Shown here: positions 1 to 9,876 of the stretch, piece after piece | Layout: every line of letters starts with the position of its first letter | Numbering within the stretch: position 1 is the stretch's first letter | DNA from: Kocuria sp. cx-455 | GTDB taxonomy: Bacteria > Actinomycetota > Actinomycetes > Actinomycetales > Micrococcaceae | Length of the DNA stretch: 64,000 bases | Reading direction: 5' to 3' | NCBI RefSeq assembly: GCF_014698015.1 | Contig: NZ_JACXBS010000001.1 | Span: 828,006-892,005, forward strand | Made by a program: the position numbers and the translations under genes | Notes under the pieces: model-generated | Seen by the model: the letters and a program-made list of their open reading frames with translations, nothing else | Database searches by the model: none | What the model was told of the DNA's origin: nothing

Positions 1-639
1 CGCCAGGTTAAGGGCCTGCTGGGCACCAAGCTCGGCATGACCCAGGTCTGGGACGAGAACGGGAAGTTCGTGCCGGTGACCGTGGTCAAGGCCGACTCCA
101 ACGTCGTGACGCAGCTGCGCAACGAGGACAATGACGGCTACAACGCCGTTCAGATCGGCTTCGGTGCGATCGATCCCCGCAAGGTTTCCAAGCCGCTGGC
201 TGGCCACTTCGCCGCCGCCGGAGTGACCCCGCGCCGCCACGTCGTCGAACTTCGTACTTCCGATTCCGCTGACTACGAGCTCGGCCAGGAACTGTCCGTC
301 GAAATCTTCGACGCCGGGACCAAGGTCGATGTTGTCGGCACCACCAAGGGCAAGGGCACCGCCGGTGTTATGAAGCGTCACGGCTTCGCCGGTGTGGGCG
401 CCTCCCACGGTGCACACAAGAACCACCGCAAGCCGGGATCCATCGGCGGCGCATCGTACCCCGCACGTGTTTTCAAGGGCATGAAGATGGCCGGCCGGAT
501 GGGCAACGTCCGTCACACCACCATGAACCTGACCGTTCACGCTGTCGACGCCGACAACTCCCTGCTGCTCATCAAGGGCGCCCTGCCGGGCCCCAAGGGA
601 TCGGTCGTCCTCGTCCGAACCGCAGTGAAGGGAGCCTGA
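1..639 (+). CDS. rplC: 50S ribosomal protein L3 (5' end cut by window)
   Basis: Large-subunit protein L3, an early assembly protein near the peptidyl transferase centre. The frame is open from base 1 ([17 protein letters not shown]...), which is the normal L3 N-terminus, so the true start lies a few codons upstream of the window. 212 residues are visible. The long internal loop typical of L3 is seen as [16 protein letters not shown] and [12 protein letters not shown]. It is followed after 6 bases by rplD, the standard S10 operon order. The identification is certain; only the start is missing. Confidence 0.97.
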   Translation, partial: RQVKGLLGTKLGMTQVWDENGKFVPVTVVKADSNVVTQLRNEDNDGYNAVQIGFGAIDPRKVSKPLAGHFAAAGVTPRRHVVELRTSDSADYELGQELSVEIFDAGTKVDVVGTTKGKGTAGVMKRHGFAGVGASHGAHKNHRKPGSIGGASYPARVFKGMKMAGRMGNVRHTTMNLTVHAVDADNSLLLIKGALPGPKGSVVLVRTAVKGA

Positions 640-645
640 TAAGCC

Positions 646-1275
646 ATGGCAACTGAAACCGTAAACGTCGAGCTGCCCGCTGAGATCTTCGACGCGCAGA
701 CCAACGTGGCACTGCTTCACCAGGTCGTCGTCGCTCAGTTGGCCGCAGCACGCCAGGGCACGCACAAGACCAAGACTCGCGCGGAAGTTTCCGGTGCAGG
801 TCGCAAGCCGTTCAAGCAGAAGGGCACAGGTCGCGCTCGTCAGGGCTCCATCCGCGCACCGCACATGACCGGCGGTGGCGTTGTCCACGGCCCGACCCCG
901 CGTGACTACTCCCAGCGCACGCCCAAGAAGATGAAGGCAGCTGCCCTGCGCGGTGCCCTCTCGGACCGGGCTCGCAACAACCGCATCCACGTGGTCGCGG
1001 ATCTGGTGACCGGCGCCGAGCCGTCCACCAAAGCCGCCAAGGTTGCCCTGCGCTCGGTCACCGAGCGCAAGAACGTGCTTGTTGTTCTGGACCGCGGTGA
1101 CGATGTCGCTGCATTGTCCGTGCGCAACCTGGTCAACACGCACGCCGTGTACGCAGACCAGCTCAACACGTACGACGTGCTCGTCTCGGACGACGTGATC
1201 TTCACCAAGGCCGCTTACGATTCGTTCGTTGCTGCTGCGTCCGCTACGGGTAAGAACCAGGAGGACGCCAAGTGA
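646..1275 (+). CDS. rplD: 50S ribosomal protein L4
   Basis: L4 (209 aa) binds 23S rRNA and lines the exit tunnel with an extended loop. That loop is seen here as [19 protein letters not shown], followed by the conserved [14 protein letters not shown] stretch. The gene lies between rplC and rplW, and its TGA stop overlaps the GTG start of rplW (GTGA), so the two are probably translationally coupled. In E. coli L4 also represses its own operon; whether that holds here cannot be seen because the operon leader is outside the window. Confidence 0.97.
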   Translation: MATETVNVELPAEIFDAQTNVALLHQVVVAQLAAARQGTHKTKTRAEVSGAGRKPFKQKGTGRARQGSIRAPHMTGGGVVHGPTPRDYSQRTPKKMKAAALRGALSDRARNNRIHVVADLVTGAEPSTKAAKVALRSVTERKNVLVVLDRGDDVAALSVRNLVNTHAVYADQLNTYDVLVSDDVIFTKAAYDSFVAAASATGKNQEDAK

Positions 1276-1577
1276 GCGCGATCTACAACAAGGACCCGCG
1301 CGATGTGATTATTCGCCCGGTCGTCTCCGAGAAGTCCTACGGACTGATCGACGAGGGTAAGTACACCTTCCAGGTGGCGCCCTCGGCCAACAAGACCGAA
1401 ATCAAGTACGCCGTGGAGACGATCTTCGGCGTCAAGGTCGAGTCCGTCAACACCCTCAATCGTCCCGGTAAGCGCAAGCGCACTCGCTTCGGCTGGGGAC
1501 AGCGTAAGGCCACCAAGCGTGCCATCGTGTCCCTTCGGGAAGGTTCCATCGACATCTTCGGCGGTCCGCTCGCCTGA
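1272..1577 (+). CDS. rplW: 50S ribosomal protein L23
   Basis: L23 (101 aa) sits at the tunnel exit, where it docks signal recognition particle and trigger factor. Typical motifs are [13 protein letters not shown] near the N-terminus and the basic loop [16 protein letters not shown]. The start is a GTG sharing bases with the rplD stop. This GTGA overlap recurs at rpsQ, rpsE and rplO in this cluster. Length and position in the S10 operon are normal. Confidence 0.97.
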   Translation: MSAIYNKDPRDVIIRPVVSEKSYGLIDEGKYTFQVAPSANKTEIKYAVETIFGVKVESVNTLNRPGKRKRTRFGWGQRKATKRAIVSLREGSIDIFGGPLA

Positions 1578-1608
1578 GCGGAGACCACTTTAACGAGGAA
1601 TATCAATT

Positions 1609-2448
<840 letters not shown>

Positions 2449-2460
2449 GGAGCCTGACTA

Positions 2461-2742
2461 ATGCCACGCAGCCTCAAGAAGGGCCCTTTCGTTGATCAGC
2501 ACCTCTACCTGAAGGTCGCCAAGGAGAACGAGAAGGGTACCAAGAACGTCATCAAGACGTGGTCCCGCCGCTCGATGATCGTGCCCGACATGCTTGGACA
2601 CACGATTGCCGTGCACGACGGACGCAAGCACATCCCGGTGTTCATCACGGAGTCGATGGTCGGGCACAAGCTCGGCGAATTCGCTCCCACCCGCACGTTC
2701 CGCGGCCATGTGAAGGACGACAAGAAGGGCAAGCGTCGCTGA
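2461..2742 (+). CDS. rpsS: 30S ribosomal protein S19
   Basis: S19 (93 aa) forms a heterodimer with S13 in the 30S head and contacts the A-site region. It opens with the invariant [12 protein letters not shown] and contains [20 protein letters not shown] strong Shine-Dalgarno (AAGGAG) overlaps the end of rplB. It stands in its usual place between rplB and rplV. Confidence 0.98.
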   Translation: MPRSLKKGPFVDQHLYLKVAKENEKGTKNVIKTWSRRSMIVPDMLGHTIAVHDGRKHIPVFITESMVGHKLGEFAPTRTFRGHVKDDKKGKRR

Positions 2743-2793
2743 CCCACGGGTTAGCACGTAGCACTTCTTCGACAAGACGAGAGAAGGAAAGCA

Positions 2794-3159
2794 ATGGAAG
2801 CCAAGGCATCTGCGCGCTACATCCGCGTGACGCCTATGAAGGCCCGGCGCGTCGTCAACCTGATTCGTGGCCAGCAGGCGAATGAGGCATTGGCGATTCT
2901 GAAGTTTGCCCCCCAGGCAGCTTCCGAGCCGGTGTTCAAGGTTCTCGAATCCGCCGTGGCCAACGCCCGGCAGACGGCCGAGCGTGAAGGCCTCGCGTTC
3001 AAGCAGGAAGACCTCGTTGTCTCCGCTGCTTACGTGGATGAAGGACCCACCATGAAGCGGTTCCAGCCGCGCGCCCAGGGCCGTGCGTACCGCATCAACA
3101 AGCGCACGAGCCACGTGACCGTGGTCGTGGCGACCCCGGAGAAGGAGGAGGTCCGCTAA
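2794..3159 (+). CDS. rplV: 50S ribosomal protein L22
   Basis: L22 (121 aa) binds all 23S rRNA domains and lines the exit tunnel with a beta hairpin, the site of macrolide-resistance mutations in other bacteria. Motifs include [19 protein letters not shown] at the N-terminus and the hairpin region [18 protein letters not shown]. The ATG start follows AGAAGGAAAG. Its TAA stop directly abuts the GTG start of rpsC with no spacer. Confidence 0.98.
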   Translation: MEAKASARYIRVTPMKARRVVNLIRGQQANEALAILKFAPQAASEPVFKVLESAVANARQTAEREGLAFKQEDLVVSAAYVDEGPTMKRFQPRAQGRAYRINKRTSHVTVVVATPEKEEVR

Positions 3160-4002
3160 GTGGGACAGAAAATCAACCCCAACGGATTCCGTCTGGGTAT
3201 CACCACCGACCACATCTCGCACTGGTACGCCGACTCCAACCAGCCGGGCCAGCGCTACAAGGACTACATCCGCGAGGATGTGAAGATCCGCGAGCTGATG
3301 TCCAAGGGCATGGAGCGCGCAGGCATCTCCAAGGTCGAAATCGAACGTACCCGCGACCGTGTGCGTGTGGACATCCACACCGCTCGCCCGGGCATCGTGA
3401 TCGGCCGCCGCGGCGCCGAAGCTGACCGCATCCGCGGTGAGCTCGAGAAGCTGACCGGCAAGCAGATCCAGCTGAACATCCTGGAAGTCAAGAACCCCGA
3501 GACCGACGCGCAGTTGGTCGCTCAGGGTGTCGCCGAGCAGCTCGCTTCTCGCGTGGCTTTCCGCCGCGCCATGAAGAAGGCCATTCAGTCCGCACAGCGT
3601 GCGGGTGCCAAGGGTATTCGGATCCAGTGCGCCGGCCGCCTCGGTGGTGCTGAAATGTCCCGCTCGGAGTTCTACCGCGAAGGCCGTGTGCCCCTGCACA
3701 CCCTGCGCGCGAACATCGACTACGGCTTCTTCGAGGCAAAGACCACCTTCGGCCGTATCGGCGTGAAGGTCTGGATCTACAAGGGTGACCTGACCTCCAA
3801 GGAACTGGCAGCACAGCAGGCCGCTGCTCCGTCTTCGCGCGGACGCAACGACCGCCGCGGTGGCGCCGGGGGCGGCGAGCGTCGTCGTCGTGGGGGCAAT
3901 GACCGTAACGACCGTGGCGGGCGCCGTGAGCGTAACGACTCCGCCGCAGCCCCGCAGCAGAACAACGCTGCGGAGGCGTCCAACGCAGAGGGTGGTAAGT
4001 AA
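3160..4002 (+). CDS. rpsC: 30S ribosomal protein S3 with Arg/Gly/Asn-rich C-terminal tail
   Basis: S3 (280 aa) is a 30S head protein. It forms the mRNA entry channel with S4 and S5 and contributes to mRNA helicase activity. The KH domain ([20 protein letters not shown], residues about 87-106) and the C-terminal domain ([15 protein letters not shown]) are intact up to about residue 215. After that comes a low-complexity tail of about 65 residues rich in Arg, Gly, Asn and Asp ([19 protein letters not shown] and similar). Many actinobacterial S3 proteins have tails, but an RGG-like one is notable because S5, its partner at the mRNA entry site, has a similar N-terminal tail. Starts at GTG directly after the rplV stop. 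Confidence 0.97.
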   Translation: MGQKINPNGFRLGITTDHISHWYADSNQPGQRYKDYIREDVKIRELMSKGMERAGISKVEIERTRDRVRVDIHTARPGIVIGRRGAEADRIRGELEKLTGKQIQLNILEVKNPETDAQLVAQGVAEQLASRVAFRRAMKKAIQSAQRAGAKGIRIQCAGRLGGAEMSRSEFYREGRVPLHTLRANIDYGFFEAKTTFGRIGVKVWIYKGDLTSKELAAQQAAAPSSRGRNDRRGGAGGGERRRRGGNDRNDRGGRRERNDSAAAPQQNNAAEASNAEGGK

Positions 4003-4418
4003 TGCTTATCCCACGTCGTGTCAAGTTCCGCAAGCAGCACCACCCCAAGCGACGGGGTCAGGCCAAGGGCGGAACCCAGGTATCGTTCGGCGAGTGGGGC
4101 ATCCAGGCATTGAGCCCGGCATATGTCACCAACCGTCAGATCGAAGCCGCGCGTATCGCAATGACCCGCCACATCAAGCGTGGCGGTAAGGTCTGGATCA
4201 ACATTTACCCGGACCGTCCCCTGACCAAAAAGCCCGCCGAAACCCGCATGGGTTCCGGTAAGGGCTCACCCGAATGGTGGGTCGCCAACGTCAAGCCCGG
4301 ACGCATCATGTTCGAGATCTCCGGCGTGACCGAGGAAGTCGCCCGTGAGGCGCTTCGTCTGGCAATCCACAAGCTCCCGATGAAGGCACGTATTGTGCGT
4401 CGCGAAGGTGGTGAATGA
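4002..4418 (+). CDS. rplP: 50S ribosomal protein L16
   Basis: L16 (138 aa) is a late-assembling 50S protein near the A site. It shows the standard N-terminus [19 protein letters not shown], then [30 protein letters not shown] and the signature [20 protein letters not shown]. Its ATG overlaps the rpsC stop by one base (TAATG), so coupling is likely. The antisense frame is also open here, but only the L16 frame matches a known family. Confidence 0.98.
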   Translation: MLIPRRVKFRKQHHPKRRGQAKGGTQVSFGEWGIQALSPAYVTNRQIEAARIAMTRHIKRGGKVWINIYPDRPLTKKPAETRMGSGKGSPEWWVANVKPGRIMFEISGVTEEVAREALRLAIHKLPMKARIVRREGGE

Positions 4419-4421
4419 TCA

Positions 4422-4727
4422 ATGGCCATTGGATCCAAGGATCTGAACATGGAAAACCTCGCGGCACTGGACAACGGTGCTCTGACCGAGCAGTTGCGCA
4501 AGTCCAAGGAAGAGCTGTTCAACCTGCGCTTCCAGTCCGCAACCGGTCAGCTCGAGAGCAACGGTCGCCTGAAGTCCGTCAAGCGTGATATCGCCCGCAT
4601 CTACACCGTGCTCCGTGAGCGCGAGCTGGGCATCCGCGAAGAGGTCGAGGCGAGTGCTGTAGAGACCGACAAGAAGGCAGCCAAGGCAAGCAAGAAGGCC
4701 GCCAAGTCTGAGGATGATGCCAAGTGA
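4422..4727 (+). CDS. rpmC: 50S ribosomal protein L29 with Lys/Ala-rich tail
   Basis: L29 sits beside L23 at the tunnel exit. The family core ([21 protein letters not shown]... and [17 protein letters not shown]) ends near residue 72. About 30 further residues form a Lys/Ala/Glu-rich tail ([18 protein letters not shown]), so the protein is 101 aa against a usual 60-75. Such charged tails are common in Micrococcales ribosomal proteins. The start is ATG after GGTGGTGA, and the end overlaps rpsQ. Confidence 0.95.
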   Translation: MAIGSKDLNMENLAALDNGALTEQLRKSKEELFNLRFQSATGQLESNGRLKSVKRDIARIYTVLRERELGIREEVEASAVETDKKAAKASKKAAKSEDDAK

Positions 4728-5008
4728 GCGAGCAGGTTAACAACGAGGCGACGGCCAAGCGCGGTGATCGTAAGACCCGTCGCGGCTACGTAGTCTCCGA
4801 CAAGATGGACAAGACCGTGGTCGTGCAGGTGGAGGACCGTGTGAAGCACGCCCTCTACGGCAAGGTCATGCGCAAGTCCAAGCGAGTCAAGGCTCACGAC
4901 GAGGAGAACACCGCCGGTATCGGCGACCTCGTGCGTATCGCCGAGACCCGTCCGCTGTCCGCCAGCAAGAACTGGCGCATCGTGGAGATCATCGAGAAGG
5001 CCAAGTAA
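4724..5008 (+). CDS. rpsQ: 30S ribosomal protein S17
   Basis: S17 (94 aa) is a primary 16S rRNA-binding OB-fold protein of the 30S body. Recognisable segments are [20 protein letters not shown] and the conserved [22 protein letters not shown]. The start is GTG, overlapping the rpmC stop (GTGA). This is the last gene of the S10 operon; a strong terminator follows. Confidence 0.97.
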   Translation: MSEQVNNEATAKRGDRKTRRGYVVSDKMDKTVVVQVEDRVKHALYGKVMRKSKRVKAHDEENTAGIGDLVRIAETRPLSASKNWRIVEIIEKAK

Positions 5009-5050
5009 GGTCGTTTCGATCGACACAGCAGGTCGGCGGCGCGCCGGCCA

Positions 5051-5087
5051 GCGGGCCCCCATCCTCGGATGGGGGCCCGCTTCTTTT
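5051..5087 (+). terminator. Rho-independent terminator after rpsQ
   Basis: A perfect 12-bp stem (GCGGGCCCCCAT, pairing with 5069-5080) has a six-base loop and is followed by TTCTTTT. It ends the S10 operon and shows that rplN onward is a separate transcription unit. Confidence 0.9.
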
Positions 5088-5100
5088 GCGCAGCGGCCAG

Positions 5101-5130
5101 TTGGACCCAGCGGGGCCTGGGCTGTAGAGT
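5101..5130 (+). promoter_or_regulatory. Candidate spc operon promoter
   Basis: TTGGAC (5101-5106), an 18-bp spacer and TAGAGT (5125-5130) resemble a housekeeping sigma promoter. It lies directly behind the rpsQ terminator and points at rplN. The predicted transcript would start near 5137 and carry a leader of about 440 bases. Confidence 0.55.
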
Positions 5131-5576
5131 AGATCAGTACGCGTGTGGCACACGTGTGCCCATATCACTGACTTCGACACTGCTGAGTCAGAATCCTCTA
5201 TGCCCCACCAACCGCCTGGCGGTCCACATTCTCGAAAGAGAATTCGGGGTATGAACCGGCGTATTCGCGTGTTCCGACATGCGATGCAACGCGGCATCGT
5301 CAAGCGATGATCACCGCGCCTCCGCTGCCCGTTCACGGATTCTGGTTGCGCAGACCGATTCGCAGTGGGGCAGCGAAGCAGATGACCCGTTCGTCTGAAT
5401 CACTTCGAATCACTGACGCCACAAACCCAGCGCGTACGTGCTTTGCGAGAACGCCTCGGGCCCCTCCTACGGTCACGGGGAGCACCGTTCAGCAAAGCGT
5501 TCAAATATCTACCGTTCCGCAAGGCTCGACATCGTCCAGATATGGATGAGAACCGGCGCGACGACAGGAGACATCA
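5131..5576 (+). other. Long non-coding leader upstream of rplN
   Basis: No credible gene lies here; the short open frames lack family resemblance. The stretch holds a perfect 14-bp palindrome, GGCACACGTGTGCC, at 5147-5160, and a hairpin ATTCTC-GAAA-GAGAAT with a GNRA tetraloop at 5228-5243. The remainder shows no obvious further element. It would be transcribed as the 5' leader of the spc operon if the promoter at 5101-5130 is real. A second, closer promoter cannot be excluded. Confidence 0.5.
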
Positions 5577-5945
5577 GTGATTCAGCAGGAGTCGCGGCTT
5601 AGGGTCGCCGATAACACGGGTGCAAAGGAAATCCTCACCATCCGTGTACTCGGTGGATCCGGACGCCGTTACGCAGGCATTGGCGACGTTATTGTCGCCA
5701 CCGTAAAGGACGCAATCCCCGGTGGCAACGTCAAGAAGGGCGACGTTGTCAAGGCCGTTGTGGTCCGTACCAAGAAGCAGAGGCGCCGTTCCGACGGCTC
5801 CTACATTCGTTTCGACGAGAACGCCGCAGTGATCTTGAAGACCGACGGGGATCCCCGTGGCACGCGCATCTTCGGCCCCGTGGGTCGTGAGCTGCGCGAC
5901 AAGAAGTTCATGAAGATCATCTCGCTGGCTCCGGAGGTGCTCTGA
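5577..5945 (+). CDS. rplN: 50S ribosomal protein L14
   Basis: L14 (122 aa) forms an intersubunit bridge with 16S rRNA and is the docking site of RsfS in other bacteria. The match is full length: [19 protein letters not shown] at the N-terminus, [21 protein letters not shown] in the middle and [24 protein letters not shown] at the end. It starts at GTG after ACAGGAGA. It is the first gene of the spc operon. Confidence 0.98.
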   Translation: MIQQESRLRVADNTGAKEILTIRVLGGSGRRYAGIGDVIVATVKDAIPGGNVKKGDVVKAVVVRTKKQRRRSDGSYIRFDENAAVILKTDGDPRGTRIFGPVGRELRDKKFMKIISLAPEVL

Positions 5946-5946
5946 C

Positions 5947-6291
5947 ATGGCAAAATTCAAGATCAAGACCGGAGACCTGGTTCAGGTCATTTCCGGCAGC
6001 AAGCAGAACAAGGGCAAGCAGGGCAAGGTCCTGCGCGTGAACACCGAAACCTCCCGCGTGGTGGTTGAGGGTGTCAACGTGGTGACCAAGCACAAGCGTG
6101 CCAGCGCCCAGGGCGAAGCCGGTGGCATCGTCAAGACCGAGGCCCCCATTCACATCTCCAACGTGATGCTCGTGGACCCGGAGACCGGCAAGCCGACCCG
6201 CGTGGGCTACCGCACCGAGACCGTGGAGCGTGACGGCAAGCAGAAGACCGTTCGCGTTCGCGTGTCCAAGAGCACCGGCAAGGATCTGTGA
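5947..6291 (+). CDS. rplX: 50S ribosomal protein L24
   Basis: L24 (114 aa) is an assembly initiator with a KOW motif, seen in [24 protein letters not shown] near the N-terminus. Later segments such as [20 protein letters not shown] fit the bacterial family. One base separates it from rplN, and its stop overlaps the rplE start. Confidence 0.97.
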   Translation: MAKFKIKTGDLVQVISGSKQNKGKQGKVLRVNTETSRVVVEGVNVVTKHKRASAQGEAGGIVKTEAPIHISNVMLVDPETGKPTRVGYRTETVERDGKQKTVRVRVSKSTGKDL

Positions 6292-6860
6292 TGAGCGAAA
6301 CGACCGAAACCAAGATGACACCGCGGTTCAAGACCAAGTACCACGAGACCGTTGCGCCGGCACTGCAGGAAGAGTTCGGTTACACGAACGTCATGCAGCT
6401 GCCCCGCATCACCAAGGTCGTCGTGAACATGGGCCTGGGCGAGGCAGCCAAGGACTCCAAGCTGGTGGATTCCGCCATCAAGGACCTGACCGCCATCACC
6501 GGCCAGAAGCCCGTGGTCAACCGCGCCAAGAAGTCCATTGCACAGTTCAAACTGCGCGAAGGCATGCCCATCGGCGCCCACGTCACCATGCGTGGCGACC
6601 GCATGTGGGAATTCCTGGACCGTCTGGTAACGCTGGCCCTGCCGCGTATCCGTGACTTCCGCGGACTGTCCGATCGCCACTTCGACGGCAACGGCAACTA
6701 CACCTTCGGTTTGACGGAACAGTCCATGTTCCACGAAATCGACCAGGACCGGATTGACCGCGTGCGCGGCATGGACATCACCGTGGTGACCTCCGCAAAG
6801 ACTGACGACGAGGGTCGTGCCCTGCTCAAGGCGCTCGGCTTCCCGTTCAAGACCAACTAA
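6291..6860 (+). CDS. rplE: 50S ribosomal protein L5
   Basis: L5 (189 aa) binds 5S rRNA and contacts the P-site tRNA. Motifs are [16 protein letters not shown] and the loop region [15 protein letters not shown] chose ATG 6291 over the in-frame GTG at 6288 because AAGGA (6280-6284) then has a six-base spacer; the ATG overlaps the rplX stop (TGATG). The gene that usually follows in the spc operon, rpsN, is not present before rpsH. Confidence 0.97.
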   Translation: MSETTETKMTPRFKTKYHETVAPALQEEFGYTNVMQLPRITKVVVNMGLGEAAKDSKLVDSAIKDLTAITGQKPVVNRAKKSIAQFKLREGMPIGAHVTMRGDRMWEFLDRLVTLALPRIRDFRGLSDRHFDGNGNYTFGLTEQSMFHEIDQDRIDRVRGMDITVVTSAKTDDEGRALLKALGFPFKTN

Positions 6861-6935
6861 TTCCCGCGACGTCAGAGGTCCCGACTGGCTGTAACCGGTC
6901 GGGAAACCGTGACGAGGAAGGGCATGTGCCCAAAC

Positions 6936-7334
6936 ATGACAATGACAGATCCTGTCGCAGACATGCTGACGCGTCTGCGTAATGCGAACTCCGCGTACCA
7001 CGACACCGTGAGCATGCCGTACTCCAAGCTGAAGGCTCGGGTTGCGGACATCCTCAAGGCCGAGGGTTACATCGCGGACTGGAACGAGGAGCCGGCCAAG
7101 GTCGGCAAGACCCTCGTTCTGTCCCTGAAGTTCGGCCCCAACCGTGAGCGCTCCATTGCAGGCGTTCGCCGCATCTCCAAGCCGGGTTTGCGCGTTTACG
7201 CGAAGTCCACCAACTTGCCGAAGGTTCTCGGCGGTATGGGCATCGCGATCCTCTCCACCTCTTCGGGTCTGCTGACTGATAAGCAGGCCGGCAAGAAGGG
7301 CGTGGGCGGGGAAGTCCTCGCGTACGTCTGGTAA
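6936..7334 (+). CDS. rpsH: 30S ribosomal protein S8
   Basis: S8 (132 aa from this start) binds the central domain of 16S rRNA and represses the spc operon in E. coli. The N-terminus [17 protein letters not shown] and the C-terminus [19 protein letters not shown] are standard. The frame is open upstream, and an ATG at 6924 lies closer to the GAGGAAGG ribosome site (6914-6921). Family length favours 6936. Between site and start lies a possible GGGC-ATGT-GCCC mini hairpin that would shorten the effective spacing. Confidence 0.95.
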   Translation: MTMTDPVADMLTRLRNANSAYHDTVSMPYSKLKARVADILKAEGYIADWNEEPAKVGKTLVLSLKFGPNRERSIAGVRRISKPGLRVYAKSTNLPKVLGGMGIAILSTSSGLLTDKQAGKKGVGGEVLAYVW

Positions 7335-7365
7335 TCGGTAGCACAGAACACGAAAGGAAGAGAAC

Positions 7366-7902
7366 ATGTCACGTATTGGACGTCTCCCGATCTCTGTGCC
7401 CGCCGGTGTGGAGGTCGCTGTGGACGGTACCGTGGTGAAGGTCAATGGCCCCAAGGGCGAATTGACGCAAACCGTGGCCGCTCCCATCACCGTGGTAGTT
7501 GAAGACGGCACCGTTCAGGTGTCCCGCCCCAACGACGAGCGTGAATCCCGCGCTCTGCACGGGTTGACTCGTACCCTGATCGCCAACATGGTCCAGGGTG
7601 TCTCCGAGGGTTACAGCAAGCAGCTGGAAATCGTCGGAACCGGTTACCGCGTGCAGGCCAAGGGTGCCAACCTGGAGTTCGCTCTGGGCTACAGCCACCC
7701 TGTCCCGTTCGAAGCTCCGGACGGCATCACGCTGTCCGTGGAAGGCGCGAACAAGGTCACCGTGGCCGGAATCGACAAGCAGCAGGTTGGCCAGGTCGCC
7801 GCGAAGATCCGCAAGCTGCGTCTGCCCGATCCCTACAAGGGCAAGGGCGTGCGTTATGCCGGCGAGCAGATCCGCCGCAAGGCCGGAAAGGCTGGTAAGT
7901 AA
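7366..7902 (+). CDS. rplF: 50S ribosomal protein L6
   Basis: L6 (178 aa) is a two-domain 50S protein near the factor-binding site. It begins [17 protein letters not shown] and ends with the family signature [25 protein letters not shown]. The ribosome site GAAAGGAAGAG precedes the ATG. It is followed after two bases by rplR. Confidence 0.98.
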   Translation: MSRIGRLPISVPAGVEVAVDGTVVKVNGPKGELTQTVAAPITVVVEDGTVQVSRPNDERESRALHGLTRTLIANMVQGVSEGYSKQLEIVGTGYRVQAKGANLEFALGYSHPVPFEAPDGITLSVEGANKVTVAGIDKQQVGQVAAKIRKLRLPDPYKGKGVRYAGEQIRRKAGKAGK

Positions 7903-7904
7903 TC

Positions 7905-8276
7905 ATGGCTCTCGTAATCAAGGGCAAGTCGAAGTCCGCTCAGCGTGCACGCCGTCACCGCCGCGTACGCAAGTACGTTGTCGGCAGCGCTCTGCGTCCC
8001 CGTCTCGTAGTGACCCGTTCCGCGCGTCACATGGTCGCTCAGGTGATCGACGACGACAAGGGTGTCACCCTGGCGTCCGCTTCCACCATGGAAGCTGACC
8101 TGCGGTCCGCCACGGACGACAAGACCGCCAAGGCCAAGCGCGTGGGCGAGCTCGTTGCCGAACGCGCCAAGGCTGCCGGAATCGAAACTGTGGTTTTCGA
8201 CCGCGGCGGTAACAAGTACCACGGCCGCGTGGCCGCGGTGGCCGATGGTGCCCGTGAAGGAGGTCTGGCGCTGTGA
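7905..8276 (+). CDS. rplR: 50S ribosomal protein L18
   Basis: L18 (123 aa) binds 5S rRNA together with L5. The N-terminus is highly basic ([18 protein letters not shown]), and the conserved C-terminal block [32 protein letters not shown] is complete. Its stop overlaps the GTG start of rpsE, and a strong AAGGAGG (8257-8263) for rpsE lies inside its last codons. Confidence 0.98.
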   Translation: MALVIKGKSKSAQRARRHRRVRKYVVGSALRPRLVVTRSARHMVAQVIDDDKGVTLASASTMEADLRSATDDKTAKAKRVGELVAERAKAAGIETVVFDRGGNKYHGRVAAVADGAREGGLAL

Positions 8277-8998
8277 GCGAGCAGAACAATGAGAAGGAAA
8301 CCAAGGTGAGCGAAGCCACCAACGCTTCCAACGAAGCTACCGAGGCTCAGCAGGGAACCGACGACAACCGCGGTGGCCGCGGCGGTCGCGGCAACCGCAA
8401 CGAGCGGGGTGGCCGCGGCGAACGCGGCGGTCGTAACGAACGCGGCGGCCGTGGTGGCCGTGGCGGTCGTGACGAGGAGAAGGACAAGTTCCTCGAGCGC
8501 GTCGTCACCATCAACCGCGTGTCTAAGGTGGTCAAGGGTGGCCGCCGCTTCAGCTTCACCGCCCTCGTGGTGGTTGGCGATGGCAACGGCATGGTCGGCG
8601 TGGGTTACGGCAAGGCCAAGGAAGTTCCCGCCGCCATTTCCAAGGGCGTTGAGGAAGCCAAGAAGAATTTCTTCCGGGTTCCTCGCGTGGAAGACCGCAC
8701 CATTCCGCACCGTGTGCAGGGCGAAGCCGCTGCCGGTGTCGTGATGTTGCGTCCGGCCACCCCGGGTACCGGTGTTATCGCCGGTGGCCCGGTACGTGCC
8801 GTACTCGAGTGCGCGGGCATCCACGACGTGTTGTCCAAGTCCTTGGGTTCGTCCAACCAGATCAACATCGTGCAGGCAACCATTGAGGCCCTGCGGATGC
8901 TCGAAGAGCCCGCTTCCGTGGCGGCCCGTCGTGGCCTGCCCATGGACGAGGTTGTTCCGGGCCCGCTGCTGCGCGATATCCAGAAGGCAGGTGCCTGA
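8273..8998 (+). CDS. rpsE: 30S ribosomal protein S5 with RGG-rich N-terminal extension
   Basis: S5 (241 aa) shapes the mRNA entry channel and influences decoding fidelity. The usual protein begins near residue 68 ([26 protein letters not shown]), with the S5 RNA-binding fold ([23 protein letters not shown]) after it and [15 protein letters not shown] in the C-terminal part. Ahead of that are about 66 residues. The first 30 are acidic and Ser/Thr-rich; the rest is an array of RGG and RGGR units. Actinobacterial S5 often has an extension, but this one mirrors the tail on S3. The GTG start is fixed by AAGGAGG with a nine-base spacer. Confidence 0.97.
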   Translation: MSEQNNEKETKVSEATNASNEATEAQQGTDDNRGGRGGRGNRNERGGRGERGGRNERGGRGGRGGRDEEKDKFLERVVTINRVSKVVKGGRRFSFTALVVVGDGNGMVGVGYGKAKEVPAAISKGVEEAKKNFFRVPRVEDRTIPHRVQGEAAAGVVMLRPATPGTGVIAGGPVRAVLECAGIHDVLSKSLGSSNQINIVQATIEALRMLEEPASVAARRGLPMDEVVPGPLLRDIQKAGA

Positions 8999-9207
8999 TG
9001 AACGGAAAGCGCATTCAGGCCGACGGTGCCAACCTGCGTATCAAGCAGATCCGCTCCATGGTCGGTCAGAAGCAGAACATGCGTGACACCCTGCGTTCGC
9101 TGGGCTTGAAGAAGCCGGGCAATGTGGTGGTGCGCAAGGCCGATGCGGCGACCGCGGGCATGATCAATACCGTGTCGCATCTCGTAGAGGTTGAGGAGGC
9201 CGAGTGA
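8998..9207 (+). CDS. rpmD: 50S ribosomal protein L30
   Basis: L30 (69 aa) is a small 50S protein found in many but not all bacteria. The family core [25 protein letters not shown] and the ending [12 protein letters not shown] are clear. Its ATG shares a base with the rpsE stop, and its stop overlaps the GTG candidate start of rplO. About seven residues precede the usual start of the family. Confidence 0.96.
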   Translation: MNGKRIQADGANLRIKQIRSMVGQKQNMRDTLRSLGLKKPGNVVVRKADAATAGMINTVSHLVEVEEAE

Positions 9208-9680
9208 CCATGGCTGAAAACATTGGGAGCAAGAAGCAGCACGCCCTGAAGGTTCACCACCTGCGTCCGGCCCCCGGATCTCACCAGTCCAAGACCCGTG
9301 TGGGTCGTGGTGAGGCTTCGAAGGGTAAGACTGCCGGTCGCGGTACCAAGGGCACCAAGGCGCGTTACCAGGTGAAGGCCGGCTTCGCCGGCGGTCAGCT
9401 GCCGTTGCAGATGCGTCTGCCCAAGCTGCGTGGTTTCACCAACCCGTTCCGGGTGGAGTACCAGGTTGTGAACCTCGACCGTCTGGGCGAGCTGTTCCCC
9501 GAAGGGGGCACGATCGGTATCTCCGATCTGGTCGCCAAGGGTGCGGTCCGCAAGAACCAGCCGGTGAAGGTTCTGGGCACCGGGGAGATCTCCGTTGCAC
9601 TGAACATCACCGCGGACAAGTTCTCCGCCTCAGCAGCTGAGAAGATCGCCGCTGCCGGCGGTTCCACGCAGACCGCGTGA
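9204..9680 (+). CDS. rplO: 50S ribosomal protein L15
   Basis: L15 (158 aa) is a late 50S assembly protein. Matching blocks are [42 protein letters not shown] and the C-terminal [24 protein letters not shown] 9204 overlaps the rpmD stop in the GTGA style seen elsewhere in this operon. ATG 9210 is the alternative and has a ten-base spacer from GAGGAGG (9193-9199). The difference is two residues. It is the last gene of the spc transcription unit. Confidence 0.96.
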   Translation: MTMAENIGSKKQHALKVHHLRPAPGSHQSKTRVGRGEASKGKTAGRGTKGTKARYQVKAGFAGGQLPLQMRLPKLRGFTNPFRVEYQVVNLDRLGELFPEGGTIGISDLVAKGAVRKNQPVKVLGTGEISVALNITADKFSASAAEKIAAAGGSTQTA

Positions 9681-9724
9681 GACCGAACGCAGTCATCGGT
9701 TGTAGGGTGTAACCCTGAACTGAA

Positions 9725-9767
9725 GCGGGCCCCGTGCCGTATTGTCGGCGCGGGGCTCGCTACTTTT
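9725..9767 (+). terminator. Terminator after rplO
   Basis: A 15-bp stem with two G-U pairs (GCGGGCCCCGTGCCG with CGGCGCGGGGCTCGC) and a six-base loop is followed by TACTTTT. It separates the spc operon from secY. Confidence 0.85.
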
Positions 9768-9817
9768 ATCGGGGTGTCGGTGCTCACTTCCCAGCGTGCG
9801 CGCGCGGCATCCTTCGC

Positions 9818-9823
9818 TAGACT
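9818..9823 (+). promoter_or_regulatory. Candidate -10 box for secY-adk
   Basis: TAGACT lies downstream of the rplO terminator and 53 bases before the secY start. The same hexamer recurs at ino1, tsaB, coaA and the phosphatase gene. No good -35 is visible. Confidence 0.45.
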
Positions 9824-9876
9824 TGCCCGGGGTCGGGACCGGCCGGGCCAACACTGAAGTTTTTGGAGGAGGACCT

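Noticed and set aside
2458..3699. A 413-codon minus-strand frame across rpsS, rplV and rpsC
   Set aside because: Opposite to three certain ribosomal genes; composition is that of a shadow.
5307..5549. An 80-codon frame in the rplN leader
   Set aside because: No ribosome site or family resemblance; codon use unlike neighbouring genes.
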